DNA of 64,000 nt from Alphaproteobacteria bacterium (GTDB taxonomy: Bacteria > Pseudomonadota > Alphaproteobacteria > SMXS01). The stretch lies in assembly GCA_016124315.1 (NCBI GenBank), contig WGNW01000020.1, forward strand, positions 1-64,000. Reading direction: 5' to 3'. The notes below the pieces were generated by a model that was not told where the DNA came from, searched no databases, and worked only from the letters and a program-made list of their open reading frames with translations. Position 1 is the first letter of the stretch; every line of letters begins with the position of its first letter. This document shows, one piece after another, positions 24,625 through 33,422 of this stretch. Both the position numbers and the translations under genes were made by a program.

Positions 24625-26487
24625 CTACTGGGCGTGCAGCACCAGCAGCACGTTGCCCGGCATCTTGCCGGCGAAGTCGTAGCCGGAGGGCAGGATCAGC
24701 GAACCGTGATAAAGGATCGGCGCCGGCGCGCCGGCCATCGAGCCGCCCGAGGCGTGGCCGCCGCCGACGGTGTCGAAGCTGCGCGTCGTGTCGAACCGCC
24801 AGACCACCTTGCCGGTCTCGCCGTCATAGGCCCGCAGCCAGCCGTCGATGCTGCCGGCGAACACCAGGCCGTCCGTTGCGGTGATCGCCGACGCGAGGCC
24901 CGGGCTGCAGAACGGGCGGCCGTTGCACATCTTTTCCGTGTTGGGCGCCTTCCACTTGAAGGCGCCGGTGCGGATGTCGAGGGCGTAGAGGCCGGGTCGC
25001 GGCGGGATGTCGAACGCGACGTCGTTCTTGATCGGCGTGTCGCTGACCGGGACGAACAGGGTGTCCCCGTCTACCGCCATGCCGAAATAAATGCCGGCGT
25101 TGTTGCCGCCGCGGCCGACGCGGGTCTTCCAGACCAGCTTGCCGTTGTTGGGGTCGATGGCGTAGGCCCAGCCGGATTTCTGCCCTGCGAGCACGAGGTC
25201 GCGGTGGTCGCTGGTCGTCGCCAGGATCGGCGAGGCGCCGAAGTCGAAATCGGGTCCGGCGTCCTTCGGGCAGTTGGTGCCGACGGGCCGCAGGAAGCAG
25301 GCGACGTTCCAGGCGTCGTTGGGCACCGCCTGGTAGATCCAGCGGATCTTGCCGGTGTCCAGGTCGAGGGCGACGACCGCGTCGCTGGTCGGGCTGGTGG
25401 GCTGGGAATAGTTGTCACCGGTGCCGATGATCAGCTGATGGCGCTTCAGGTCGATCGCCGGCGTGTTCCACAGCGCGACGCCCGAGGGACCGTACTTGGC
25501 GGTGCCGATGGCGTTGGTGCCCTGTTTGACCGGCGGGTCGGTCATGAAGGTCTGCCAGAGATGCTTGCCGGTCCTAGCGTCGTACGCGACTACCGAGCCG
25601 CGGAACGTGCAGCAGGCATAGTGCGGGTCGATGGTGGCCTCCTCCAGCGAGGAGATCGGCAGATAGAGCTTGTTGCCGACGAGGGCCGGCGCCGCGGTGA
25701 GCGTGGTGCTGGGATGGGGATCAGGATGGTCGCGCCACGCCAGCTTGCCGCTCGCGGCGTCCACCGCATAGAGGTTGCCGACCAGGTCGCCGAAATAGAC
25801 CAGCGGATGGGCCGCAGTGTCGCCCTTGCGCCACGGCGCGACGATGATCGCGGTGCGCACCTCGGCGGCGGCGTGGTACACCCAGCGCACGCAGCCACTG
25901 GCGCGGTCGAGCGCGTAGACCGCGCCGTCCTGGCTGCCGACGTAAAGCGCGCCGCCGGCCAGTGCCGGCTGGGAGCGGGCGCGTAGCGCGGCGGGAAAGC
26001 CGAACGCCCATTTCACCTTCAGGCTCGCGACGTTGGCCTTCGAAATGCCGGAGACGCTCTCGGGAATGTCGTGGCGATTGGCGTCGTCGAAGCCCCAGGC
26101 GGTGAAAACCGGCGGCTCGCCGTAATCGAACCTGGCCGCCGCGCCCTTGCATTGGGGCGGCGAGAACTGTGCCTCTTCGGCCATCTTGTTGCCGCCGAGA
26201 TAGGTCGCCACCGCCCGTTTGTCGGCGTCGGACAGGCCGGCGGACTGCACCTGCATCGCGCCTTGGGTCAGGGCCTTGTAGATCGCCCCGGACGACATGT
26301 AGCGCAGGATCGCCGTCGCCGGGGCGTGGCCGATGCCGTGCTCGTGGCACGCGGCGCAGGTTGCATGGAATATGGCTTCCCCCTTGCCGTCATGCGGCGA
26401 TGCGGCCGCTGTGGTACCAGCGGCATGCGCCGGCACCGAAACCGCCATCAGCAGAACGCCGGCCAGCGCGGTCAAAAATCGAGACAT
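24625..26487 (-). CDS. PQQ/cytochrome c alcohol dehydrogenase, second paralogue
   Basis: 620 residues with the same build as the gene at 6864: signal peptide (cleavage near AHAAG, residue 23), cytochrome c domain with CAACH at residues 44-48 and likely axial Met 78, then an eight-bladed PQQ propeller (GSQDGAVYALDRASG, GDLVGNLYAVDAASG, AGSIDGWLRAYDGETG). Long stretches agree with the paralogue, including FGPSGVALWNTPA-like and GNDYDFGA-like segments. Periplasmic oxidation of an alcohol with electrons passed to its own haem is the family reaction. It is the last of three minus-strand genes after a FixH/YtkA-like protein and SCO. Confidence 0.88.
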   Translation of the reverse strand: MSRFLTALAGVLLMAVSVPAHAAGTTAAASPHDGKGEAIFHATCAACHEHGIGHAPATAILRYMSSGAIYKALTQGAMQVQSAGLSDADKRAVATYLGGNKMAEEAQFSPPQCKGAAARFDYGEPPVFTAWGFDDANRHDIPESVSGISKANVASLKVKWAFGFPAALRARSQPALAGGALYVGSQDGAVYALDRASGCVRWVYHAAAEVRTAIIVAPWRKGDTAAHPLVYFGDLVGNLYAVDAASGKLAWRDHPDPHPSTTLTAAPALVGNKLYLPISSLEEATIDPHYACCTFRGSVVAYDARTGKHLWQTFMTDPPVKQGTNAIGTAKYGPSGVALWNTPAIDLKRHQLIIGTGDNYSQPTSPTSDAVVALDLDTGKIRWIYQAVPNDAWNVACFLRPVGTNCPKDAGPDFDFGASPILATTSDHRDLVLAGQKSGWAYAIDPNNGKLVWKTRVGRGGNNAGIYFGMAVDGDTLFVPVSDTPIKNDVAFDIPPRPGLYALDIRTGAFKWKAPNTEKMCNGRPFCSPGLASAITATDGLVFAGSIDGWLRAYDGETGKVVWRFDTTRSFDTVGGGHASGGSMAGAPAPILYHGSLILPSGYDFAGKMPGNVLLVLHAQ

Positions 26488-26566
26488 GCTTCCTCCCCAC
26501 CCCAGTGCCTTGCAGGATAGTGCAAGCGGCGGGTCCGGGGAAAGGGCGCGCTGCCGTCCTTCCGGC

Positions 26567-27355
26567 TCAGGACCCGGCCTTCGCCCCGGTCGGAATCAGC
26601 GGCACCGTCGCCGCCCACAGTTCGTCGTTCGACAGCACGTCGGCCTCGTCGAATATCTTGCGGATGCGTCCCCGCGGATCGACGACGATGAGGGCGTCGT
26701 TGTGGCCGACGTCGTAGCCGGGATCGGCGCGGTCGGCCAGCGGGTTGGCCACCTTCACCTGGGGCGCCATGCCGCCCTCGGGTTGGCCCTCGATGGCGCT
26801 GGCGGCGTCGTCGGCGCCGTCCTCCTCCTGCACCCGTTCGAAATCCACGTGATAGCCGAAGCGCACCACCTTGCGGATCTCCGAGGGACTACCGGTCAGG
26901 TATTGCCAGCGGGTGTCCTGCGGGTCCCAGCCATACTGCTTGAGATAGGCCTGCATCACGTCCTGGCCGGCGTCGCCCGGCGCCAGGTTGAAGGCGACCA
27001 GTTGCACCTTGTCGGCAAGGCCGTTCTGCTCGAGCAGGTGCTCGAAGCCGATCAGGTGCGCCGTGATCAGCGGGCAGTAGGTGCGACAGTAGGGGAACAG
27101 GAAGGTGACCACCCTGACCTTGCCGGCGAACTGGGACGAACTCACGGTGTCGCCGACCTGGTTCTTCAGGGTGTAGGTGGGCGCCTGGCCGAGAACCGGT
27201 TCCTCCGGTCCGGCGGTCGGCGCCGCTGCGCCGTGCGGCCTCGCGATCAGCACGCCGACGCCGATCCCGACGGCAAGCACCGCCGCGAGCCCGAGCCCGC
27301 GGACCAGTCCGCGACTCCAAGACGGTTTGCCGCCGCCGTTCCCGGCTTCGTTCAT
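26567..27355 (-). CDS. SCO1/SenC family copper chaperone/thiol protein
   Basis: 262 residues, membrane-anchored by a helix at about 18-38 and otherwise periplasmic with a thioredoxin fold. The copper ligands are present: CRTYCP with cysteines 90 and 94, and His 218 in DVGHND. SCO proteins load the CuA site of cytochrome oxidase or act as thiol reductases. The segment 172-212 is longer and more acidic than usual. The ATG at 27355 is preferred over a GTG just upstream. It is followed 79 nt later by the PQQ dehydrogenase, an unusual pairing. Confidence 0.88.
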   Translation of the reverse strand: MNEAGNGGGKPSWSRGLVRGLGLAAVLAVGIGVGVLIARPHGAAAPTAGPEEPVLGQAPTYTLKNQVGDTVSSSQFAGKVRVVTFLFPYCRTYCPLITAHLIGFEHLLEQNGLADKVQLVAFNLAPGDAGQDVMQAYLKQYGWDPQDTRWQYLTGSPSEIRKVVRFGYHVDFERVQEEDGADDAASAIEGQPEGGMAPQVKVANPLADRADPGYDVGHNDALIVVDPRGRIRKIFDEADVLSNDELWAATVPLIPTGAKAGS

Positions 27356-27395
27356 CACCCCTTACCGCGTGGATCGGCGGTGCACGGACCGGTCA

Positions 27396-27887
27396 TCAGA
27401 TCGAGACATCGAAGGTGGCCGGATAGCCGTTGACGACCACGCTCACGCTGTAGTGTCCAGGGGACATGGTGACATTGTTGCCGTAATGGGTCGACGCTGC
27501 CCCCTTGCCGATAACCTGCATGTTGACCACGGGCACGTCCTGGGGCGTGCCGGTCATCTCACCGTTCTCGCCGACCCGCTCATAGGTCATCATGACGGTG
27601 GCATCCGTGACCGGTTTGTCGGTGCCCTTGTCGGAGACATGGACGATGAGGTGGTGATTGGCGGCATCCGGCTGGACAGGGTCGGCGCCGGCCACCGCCA
27701 GCATGCCCTTCGTAGCCTTGCCCGAGTCCACCTCCGCCTGGGTATGGAACGGCTCGGCCGGCAGGACGTGCAGCGCCACCTCGTAGGGCCCCGCCTCCTT
27801 GGTCATGTTGGCGTCACCGGCGTGAGCCGCGGCGGCACCCGTCAGGGCGAAGGCCGCCGCGATAAACAAATTTCGTATTCTAGTCAT
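27396..27887 (-). CDS. Periplasmic FixH/YtkA-like immunoglobulin-fold protein
   Basis: 163 residues with a clear signal peptide (MTRIRNLFIAAAFALTGAAAAHAG). The mature protein is beta-rich: a strand pattern around HHLIVHVSDKGTDKPVTDATVMMTYERVG and a C-terminal MSPGHYSVSVVVNGYPATFDVSI, typical of YtkA-like or FixH-like domains that accompany copper and oxidase assembly genes. GGGAG stands before the ATG. It heads the operon with SCO (40 nt gap). Family assignment is by fold pattern and is tentative. Confidence 0.6.
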   Translation of the reverse strand: MTRIRNLFIAAAFALTGAAAAHAGDANMTKEAGPYEVALHVLPAEPFHTQAEVDSGKATKGMLAVAGADPVQPDAANHHLIVHVSDKGTDKPVTDATVMMTYERVGENGEMTGTPQDVPVVNMQVIGKGAASTHYGNNVTMSPGHYSVSVVVNGYPATFDVSI

Positions 27888-28081
27888 CTTGTTCTCCCGT
27901 CTGGGTAGTATATGGACGTCATGGACGGCGCTGACAACGCGCAAGAGGTATCGGCGCCACATGAGATCAGCGGGGCTTTCGAGGGATATTCGCGCTATGG
28001 AGGGAACGCGTCATCGGCACCGCGGGCCGGTTGGCTGCGGCAAGGGTGCTTCCGGCGCGCGCTGTCAGCGTGTTGACCGGA

Positions 28082-28927
28082 TCACGCGCTCGAGGCGCCG
28101 GCGACGATGCTCTGTAGCGCGTCCACCGCCGCCATGGCGATGCGGCGGCCGCGTTCGTCGATCCCCGTCCAGCTCGCCCGTCGCTTGCGGGGGTCGATCT
28201 CCAGCAGTTTGACGCCCGCCGGCACCACGGTATCGTCCCGCACCACGCCCCGCAGGATCCCGTCGATCGGGGCATGGACCGGCTCGCCCTCGAGATGGCC
28301 GACGGTCATGCCCTTGTAGATGCGCAAGCCCACGTCGAAGGCGCTGCGCCACGTGCCGGCCGCTTGGGCGTAGGCGAAGCGTTCCCGCCCCACGCCGCCC
28401 AGCAGGGCCGGCTTGCCGTCCGCCGCATCGGTGACGCCGGCGCGCAGCACGGTGCCGTTGCGGACGGGTCGGGTCTCGATGGCGACGTCGCAGTTGCCGT
28501 CGACCTGAAAACCGGGTCCGAGGCCGATGGTGGTGACCGCGAGGTTTCGCAGGTCCGGTGTCACCCGATGCTTCTGCATCCGCGCATCGACCAGGACGCT
28601 CAGCCTTCCGATCACCAGCAGGTCGCTCAGTCCCAGGCGAGTCACCGCCACCCGGCCCGGCACGGACATCTCGGCAAGCACGTGAAGGGCGTGGTCCACG
28701 TTTCTGCCTATGATGTCCTCGATCACCGTGGCGTCCCCATAAAGCGTATCGTGAAACGCCATGCCGCGGCGGATCACGGGCGGTGCCGGATCGTGGGAAA
28801 GGACGACGCCATAGCCGGCGCGGTGCAGATGCACGGCGACGGCGGAGGCGATCTCGTTGGTGCCCATCACCACGGCGGGAGGTCGGAGTTCCTGGTGATG
28901 GCGGGAAGATGTCGTCAGGGCGATCAT
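28082..28927 (-). CDS. YqeB/EF2563-type protein of molybdenum hydroxylase maturation
   Basis: 281 residues, resembling the selenium-dependent molybdenum hydroxylase system protein YqeB. An N-terminal Rossmann-like segment (PPAVVMGTNEIASAVAVHLHRAGYGVVLS) is followed by a region with RGMAFHDTLYGDATVIEDI and DARMQKHRVTPDLRNLAVTTIGLGPGF, both characteristic of that family, and a biotin-carrier-like C-terminal part (YKGMTVGHLEGEPVHAPIDGIL). The ATG at 28927 is used because longer readings lack family sequence. It is divergent from a molybdate-binding protein gene, which supports a role in molybdenum enzyme maturation. Confidence 0.75.
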   Translation of the reverse strand: MIALTTSSRHHQELRPPAVVMGTNEIASAVAVHLHRAGYGVVLSHDPAPPVIRRGMAFHDTLYGDATVIEDIIGRNVDHALHVLAEMSVPGRVAVTRLGLSDLLVIGRLSVLVDARMQKHRVTPDLRNLAVTTIGLGPGFQVDGNCDVAIETRPVRNGTVLRAGVTDAADGKPALLGGVGRERFAYAQAAGTWRSAFDVGLRIYKGMTVGHLEGEPVHAPIDGILRGVVRDDTVVPAGVKLLEIDPRKRRASWTGIDERGRRIAMAAVDALQSIVAGASSA

Positions 28928-29100
28928 GGCGGCCTCACGGAAGCGGAAGGGAGACGAGATCGGATCGCGCCCGGCTGCCCAAAGTCCGGCATGCACCGGG
29001 TCTTGCAGGAGACGCGTGCCTCCCGCGAGGGGATGGCACGCAGGCATGGCCTCGGGGTCGCGCTATCATCGGGAAGTGCACACAGTTCAGGGTCCACGCC

Positions 29101-29307
29101 ATGAAACTCAGCGCCAGGAACGTCCTCCCCGGTACCGTCGTCGCCGTTACCAAGGGGACCACCACCGCCCACATCAAGATCGAGCTCGCGCCCGGGCTCA
29201 CCATGTTCTCGTCCATTACCAATGAGGCCGTGGACGACCTGGACATCAGGGTGGGAGATACGGTCTCCGCGGTGATCAAGTCGTCTGACGTCATGGTTGG
29301 GAAGTAG
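29101..29307 (+). CDS. Molbindin (Mop-type single TOBE domain)
   Basis: 68-residue protein consisting of a single TOBE/Mop domain: KLSARNVLPGTVVAVTKGTTTAHIKIEL... GLTMFSSITNEAVDDLDIRVGDTVSAVIKSSDVMVGK. Such proteins form hexamers that bind and store molybdate in the cytoplasm. The length equals that of Clostridium and Azotobacter Mop-type molbindins. Its end overlaps the stop of the convergent DUF2478 gene by 17 bases. Confidence 0.92.
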   Translation: MKLSARNVLPGTVVAVTKGTTTAHIKIELAPGLTMFSSITNEAVDDLDIRVGDTVSAVIKSSDVMVGK

Positions 29308-29890
29308 CCTCGTTCCAGACCGGACGGCCGCCGGCCGCGTGCCTTCGGCGCTTGCCGCGGGCGGCAATGTCGGCCCACCAGCCGTCCAGGGTCCGGCGCG
29401 AGCAGAGCAGCATGGTGCCCCGGTCGCCCGTGAATGTCGCCCAGGCTTCCAGGTGCTTCTCCGGTACCGCCGTGAGCACCGGCAGGCCCGCGACGATCGC
29501 GGCGGCCAGTTCGTCGCGGAGTCCCTTGCCGGCAGCCTCCTGCTTGGAGAACTTGTTGACCACGACGAGTTCCGAACCGGCTTCGATGGCCCGGCCGACG
29601 GCCCGGGAGGCCTCGGCAAGTCCGGCCGGGTCGAGCCTGCAGGATGTCGCGCCGCTGCCCAGATCCTGGCAGAGTCGGATCTCCCGCCCCGACGTCAGGT
29701 CGAGAAGGTGCATCTGCACGATGCGTCCCTCGTCGGTCTTGGCATTCCGTTGCACCACCCCGCCGACGGCCACGCCGTCAGCGCGGAGAGTGGCCGCGAA
29801 GTCGTGCAGCAGGGAATCGATGTCGTCCTCGGGACGGTAAAGGACCGCCGCCAGCTTGTTGGGATCGAAGTCGGCTGTCTCGTGATCCAT
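29291..29890 (-). CDS. DUF2478 protein, molybdenum-associated P-loop-like
   Basis: 199 residues. The sequence shows the DUF2478 pattern: KLAAVLYRPEDDIDSLLHDFAATLRADGVAVGGVVQRN, LLDLTSGREIRLCQDLGSGATSCRLDPAGLAEAS, ELVVVNKFSKQEAAGKGLRDELAAAIVAGLPVLTAV. The NKFSKQEA element and the context are known from molybdenum transport or storage loci. ATG at 29890 has GGAG 6 nt upstream; a TTG 48 nt further upstream gives a slightly longer form. Function is inferred from genomic association only. Confidence 0.8.
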   Translation of the reverse strand: MDHETADFDPNKLAAVLYRPEDDIDSLLHDFAATLRADGVAVGGVVQRNAKTDEGRIVQMHLLDLTSGREIRLCQDLGSGATSCRLDPAGLAEASRAVGRAIEAGSELVVVNKFSKQEAAGKGLRDELAAAIVAGLPVLTAVPEKHLEAWATFTGDRGTMLLCSRRTLDGWWADIAARGKRRRHAAGGRPVWNEATSQP

Positions 29891-30106
29891 CGCGAGCTCC
29901 AGTGCAACGCGCGAACAGGCCCGCGCAATGTCGTTCAAGCAAATAGCGTGCCTTCCCTGAGTTGGCGCGAGGTTTGCACTTCCGGGAGACGTATGCTCGT
30001 CTTCCGGCCTTTACCCGGCCCTGGCGCGACGGCCACGTCGCAATTGCGACGGACATGTCGCGAAAGGGACAAGGGCAAGCGTGCCGGACAACAGGAGAGA
30101 CGTGAG

Positions 30107-30949
30107 ATGTCGACAGCCGCGACCCGTTCGGAACTGGAAAGGCTGCTGGGGGAGGATGCGCCCTACGGCGACCTCACCACCGACGCCCTGGGCATCGCCG
30201 GCGTGCCGGCGCGCATGGTGTTCACGGCGCGCGGCGCCATGGTCGCCGCCCTGGTGGAGGATGCGGCGGCGTTGGTGGAACTGGCCGGCGGTCGTGTCGA
30301 CGGGCATGTCCGGTCTGGCGTTCTGGTGGAGCCGGGCGCGCTGTTGCTGTCGGCGAGCGGTCCGGCGGCAAGCTTGCTGCGAAGCTGGAAGGTGGCACAG
30401 ACCCTGATCGAGACGTGGTCGGGCGTGGCGAGCGCCGCGCGTGCCATGGTCGACGCCGCCAGCTGCGTGTCGCCCGCCCCGGTGATTGCCTGTACCCGGA
30501 AGAATCCGCCGGGCACCAAGGCTTTCGCCGTGGCGGCCGTGCGGGCGGGAGGCGCCCTCATGCATCGGCTGGGCCTGTCCGAGACCATCCTCGTGTTCCC
30601 GGAGCATCTGTCGTTCCTGGATGGGCCGCTCTCGGATCAGGTAGAGGCACTGCGCCGGAAGGCGCCGGAGAAGAAGTTGGCGGTGGAGGTGGCTTCGGTA
30701 GATGCCGGCGTGGAGGCGGCGCGTGCCGGCTTCCACGTCGTGCAGACCGAAAAATTCAGTCCCGGCATGGTTGGCGAACTGGTGCGCGCTCTCGCCGAAC
30801 GGGAGGCGAGGCCGCTGGTGGCAGCAGCAGGCGGCATCGGCCCTGGCAACGCAGCCGATTACGCCCGTGCGGGCGCCGATATTCTGGTCACGTCCGCCCC
30901 CTACGGGGCCTCGCCCCGTGACGTGAAGGTACTCATTGAGCGCGCCTGA
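30107..30949 (+). CDS. modD: ModD, quinolinate phosphoribosyltransferase-like protein of molybdenum loci
   Basis: 280 residues homologous to nicotinate-nucleotide pyrophosphorylase (NadC) but of the ModD branch: EDAPYGDLTTDALGI at the N-terminus, VAQTLIETWSGVASAARAMV, ACTRKNPPGTKAFAVAAVRAGGALMHRLGLSETILVF and the C-terminal VAAAGGIGPGNAADYARAGADILVTS. NadC normally has RKT at the catalytic site; here it is TRKNPPG. ModD is found in molybdate transport loci and its reaction is unproven. GGAGAG precedes the ATG. It diverges from the DUF2478 gene. Confidence 0.88.
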   Translation: MSTAATRSELERLLGEDAPYGDLTTDALGIAGVPARMVFTARGAMVAALVEDAAALVELAGGRVDGHVRSGVLVEPGALLLSASGPAASLLRSWKVAQTLIETWSGVASAARAMVDAASCVSPAPVIACTRKNPPGTKAFAVAAVRAGGALMHRLGLSETILVFPEHLSFLDGPLSDQVEALRRKAPEKKLAVEVASVDAGVEAARAGFHVVQTEKFSPGMVGELVRALAEREARPLVAAAGGIGPGNAADYARAGADILVTSAPYGASPRDVKVLIERA

Positions 30950-30967
30950 AAAGCCTCGCCCATCGGC

Positions 30968-31663
30968 TCACCAGGGATGGACGTCGCCCGTCCACTTCAG
31001 CCACTTGCCGTGATCGGCGGGGGTGATGCCGACGATCACCTTGTGCACGTCGGCGGCCGCGTCGGGCGGGTCGAGGTCGGCGACCGGTCCGGCCATCTCG
31101 GTGCGGATCCAGCCCGGATGCATCAGGGTGATGGTGACGCCGTCGTCCTTCATCTCGTTGGCCAGCCCGGTCATCAGCCGGTTCACCGCCGCCTTGGCTG
31201 CGGCGTAGGAGTAGCCGATGACGTGGTCGTAGGCGTGCGAGGCCACCTGGCTGGTCATGGTGACGATCTTGCGGCCCTGGCCCGCCATGACGTTGGGCAG
31301 GAACGCCTGCACCACCCGGAAGGGGCCCATGGCCATCACGTTCATCTCGAACGCCCAGTTGTCGTAGTCCATGTTCTGGAAGGTCTGGGTCTCCAGCCCG
31401 CCCCAGACGCCGGCGTTGTTGATCAGCACGTCGATGGGCACGTCCTTCAGCTCGGCGGCGCAGGCCTTCACGGAAGCGGTGTCCCCGACGTCCATCTTGT
31501 GGACCGTCACCCGTCCTCCCGAGGAATCGGCCACCGCCTTCAGCTTGTCGGCCCGTTCCGGGTTGCGGGTGGTGGCGTAGACCCTGTCGCCGGCGTCGGC
31601 GAAGCACTTCACCAGCTCGTAGCCGAGTCCGCGGGCCGAGCCCGTGATCAGGATGTTGGCCAT
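30968..31663 (-). CDS. Short-chain dehydrogenase/reductase
   Basis: 231 residues, classical SDR fold. Cofactor motif ITGSARGLGYE at residues 6-16, NNAGVWGG after strand four, and the catalytic Ser with YSYAAAKAA (Tyr-x3-Lys). It is the second gene of a minus-strand pair, 53 nt behind the Rieske oxygenase gene, so it likely oxidises a dihydrodiol or alcohol made by that enzyme or prepares its substrate. Exact substrate unknown. Confidence 0.9.
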   Translation of the reverse strand: MANILITGSARGLGYELVKCFADAGDRVYATTRNPERADKLKAVADSSGGRVTVHKMDVGDTASVKACAAELKDVPIDVLINNAGVWGGLETQTFQNMDYDNWAFEMNVMAMGPFRVVQAFLPNVMAGQGRKIVTMTSQVASHAYDHVIGYSYAAAKAAVNRLMTGLANEMKDDGVTITLMHPGWIRTEMAGPVADLDPPDAAADVHKVIVGITPADHGKWLKWTGDVHPW

Positions 31664-31716
31664 GACGTGTCTCCCCTTGTCAGGCGCTTCGGTTCAGGTC
31701 GATGTCGGCGGGCGGT

Positions 31717-33099
31717 TCAGTCCCGCACGTATTTCTCCAGGGTGCGGTGCATGTGCCGGATGCGGATTTCCTGGTAGTTGCCCAGGGTGGCGCCGGCCCG
31801 GCCGCTGGTCATGGCGCCTTCCTGGGCCGCCTCCATGTTGCCCGTGTCCTGGTCGTAGACGTGTCCCACGTACGGGTCCATGCCGGGAACGATGGTGTAG
31901 GACTCTTCCGGCTTCAGGCGCACCGGCTCGGCCGGCTCCACCGGGCTGCCGTCCAGCGGCCGCTGCTTCAGGATGATCAGGTCGAACAGCGACTTGTCGT
32001 GCTGCATCCCCAGCGGCCGGAAGCGGTAGACGATGGGGAACGAGATGCCCGAGAAGAACTGCTGGTTGGGGAACACGAAATAGGCGATGGAATCGACGAT
32101 CTCGCTGTCGCTCACCCGCGACAGGTCGGTGCCGCCCCGCTTCGCCACCATGTCCCGGTAGAACTGGGCCATCACCTTGCGGGCGGTGCCGCCCTCGGGC
32201 ACCAGCAGCTTCTCGCCCACGTCCGAGCGGTCGCCGATCAGGAAGCAGTCCAGGATCTCCTGCTCGGTCATCGGCTCCTGCAGGAACGCGCTGGGCGAGC
32301 CGGCGACGTTGATCAGCCGGTTCACGTTGTCGCCGTAGAAATCGTACTGGGTGTTGGCGTCGCCGTTGGTGCGCATCAGCTGGCTGTGCGTCTCCATGAC
32401 GTGATAGGCCTCGAGGAACGCCTCCGACGCGATCTTCCAGTTGCAGTCGAGCTCCTTCTGCACGTGGATCGCCACGTAGCGGTTGGCGAACACGGCGCTG
32501 TCCACGTGTTCGGGCAGGGGCGCCATGTACTCCCGCAGCGGCGGTGCGTCCGGATCCATGTTGATGAACACGAAGCCGCCCCACGTGTCCACCTGGACAG
32601 CGCCCAGCGCGTAGTCCTTCGGGTCCACGTGAGGGAAGTCCCATTCGCAGGGAAACGACGCCAGGTCGCCGTCCAGGTTGAAGGTCCAGCCGTGATAGGG
32701 GCAGCGGATGTGCTCGATGCTGCCGCTGCTGTAGGAAGGGCGCAGCTTGGTGCCGCGGTGGGTGCAGGCGTTGCGGAACGCCCGGATGCCGCCATCCTCC
32801 GCCCGGACGACGAGGATCGAGTAGGGGCCCACGTCGTACACCACGTAGTCGCCGGTCTCGGGGATGTGCTCCTCGCGGCAGGCCCATTGCCAGACCTTCG
32901 GCCAGAGCTGCTCCAGTTCCCGGCGGAAGTAGTCGGGCGACGTGTAGCGGGAGAACGCGATGTCCTTGTCGCCCAGGAAAAAGTACGATTCCGTCGTGAG
33001 ATAGTCGGGAACGGGCCGGCTGTCGTCGTCCAGCAGATCCTGGACGCTGATGCCCGGGCAGCGGGCATCGCCCGGCCTGATGTCGGAATTTCCGCTCAT
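31717..33099 (-). CDS. Rieske non-haem iron oxygenase, alpha subunit
   Basis: 460 residues. Rieske [2Fe-2S] ligands C112-x-H114 and C133-x2-H136; mononuclear iron ligands H233 and H238 in EAYHVMETH. The family hydroxylates aromatic or alicyclic rings using electrons from a ferredoxin and reductase, which are not encoded nearby, nor is a beta subunit. The start at 33099 has AAGGA upstream; a longer reading would run across the promoter and operator. It is paralogous to the protein at 38455 (shared VWQWACREEHIPE and HRGTK blocks). A palindrome 47 nt upstream implies TetR control. Confidence 0.93.
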   Translation of the reverse strand: MSGNSDIRPGDARCPGISVQDLLDDDSRPVPDYLTTESYFFLGDKDIAFSRYTSPDYFRRELEQLWPKVWQWACREEHIPETGDYVVYDVGPYSILVVRAEDGGIRAFRNACTHRGTKLRPSYSSGSIEHIRCPYHGWTFNLDGDLASFPCEWDFPHVDPKDYALGAVQVDTWGGFVFINMDPDAPPLREYMAPLPEHVDSAVFANRYVAIHVQKELDCNWKIASEAFLEAYHVMETHSQLMRTNGDANTQYDFYGDNVNRLINVAGSPSAFLQEPMTEQEILDCFLIGDRSDVGEKLLVPEGGTARKVMAQFYRDMVAKRGGTDLSRVSDSEIVDSIAYFVFPNQQFFSGISFPIVYRFRPLGMQHDKSLFDLIILKQRPLDGSPVEPAEPVRLKPEESYTIVPGMDPYVGHVYDQDTGNMEAAQEGAMTSGRAGATLGNYQEIRIRHMHRTLEKYVRD

Positions 33100-33422
33100 G
33101 GGACGTCCTTCGTCTTCAACCCCAGGATCCGTTTTGTTGTTCAACAGTCGATCAATATAAGATAGGTTGTCAATCCCCGTTCTGGTGCCGGGAGCCGATC
33201 CCGGAGCCCCGTCCGAATCATGCTGCCCGTCGCTTTCGGGCGCGGCCCGGAAAGCAATCATAGCAACTTGGTAAAGCTTGTTAATCCTTGTCTGGTTTGC
33301 CAAGTTGAAGGTCTGAACCCGCCATCGGCAACTCGCTCGAAACCGGTATAGAATGAGGTATCGTCCTTCCGGCCGCTGGGCGGGCGAACATAAGAAGGCA
33401 ATCAAGTCGAGGATTTGAGGGA
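33100..33422. promoter_or_regulatory. Divergent control region of the Rieske operon and the tetR gene
   Basis: 323 bases between divergent starts. The Rieske promoter reads leftwards: TTGACA at 33173-33168 and a palindrome at 33136-33156. The right half shows some AT-rich sequence (33240-33300) and probably the tetR promoter. No other repeat was recognised. Confidence 0.55.
33136..33156. promoter_or_regulatory. Operator 1 of a TetR regulon
   Basis: 21-base dyad: GTTGTTCAAC, central A, GTCGATCAAT; 7 of 10 positions pair. It is centred 27 nt downstream of the first base of the minus-strand TTGACA and 47 nt before the Rieske start codon. It shares the TTGTTCAAC half-site with operators 2 and 3. 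Confidence 0.6.

Noticed and set aside
33100-33405. N-terminal extension of the first Rieske oxygenase to 562 codons
   Set aside because: It would read through the promoter and operator region, lacks similarity to the paralogue, and a good ribosome site precedes the ATG at 33099.
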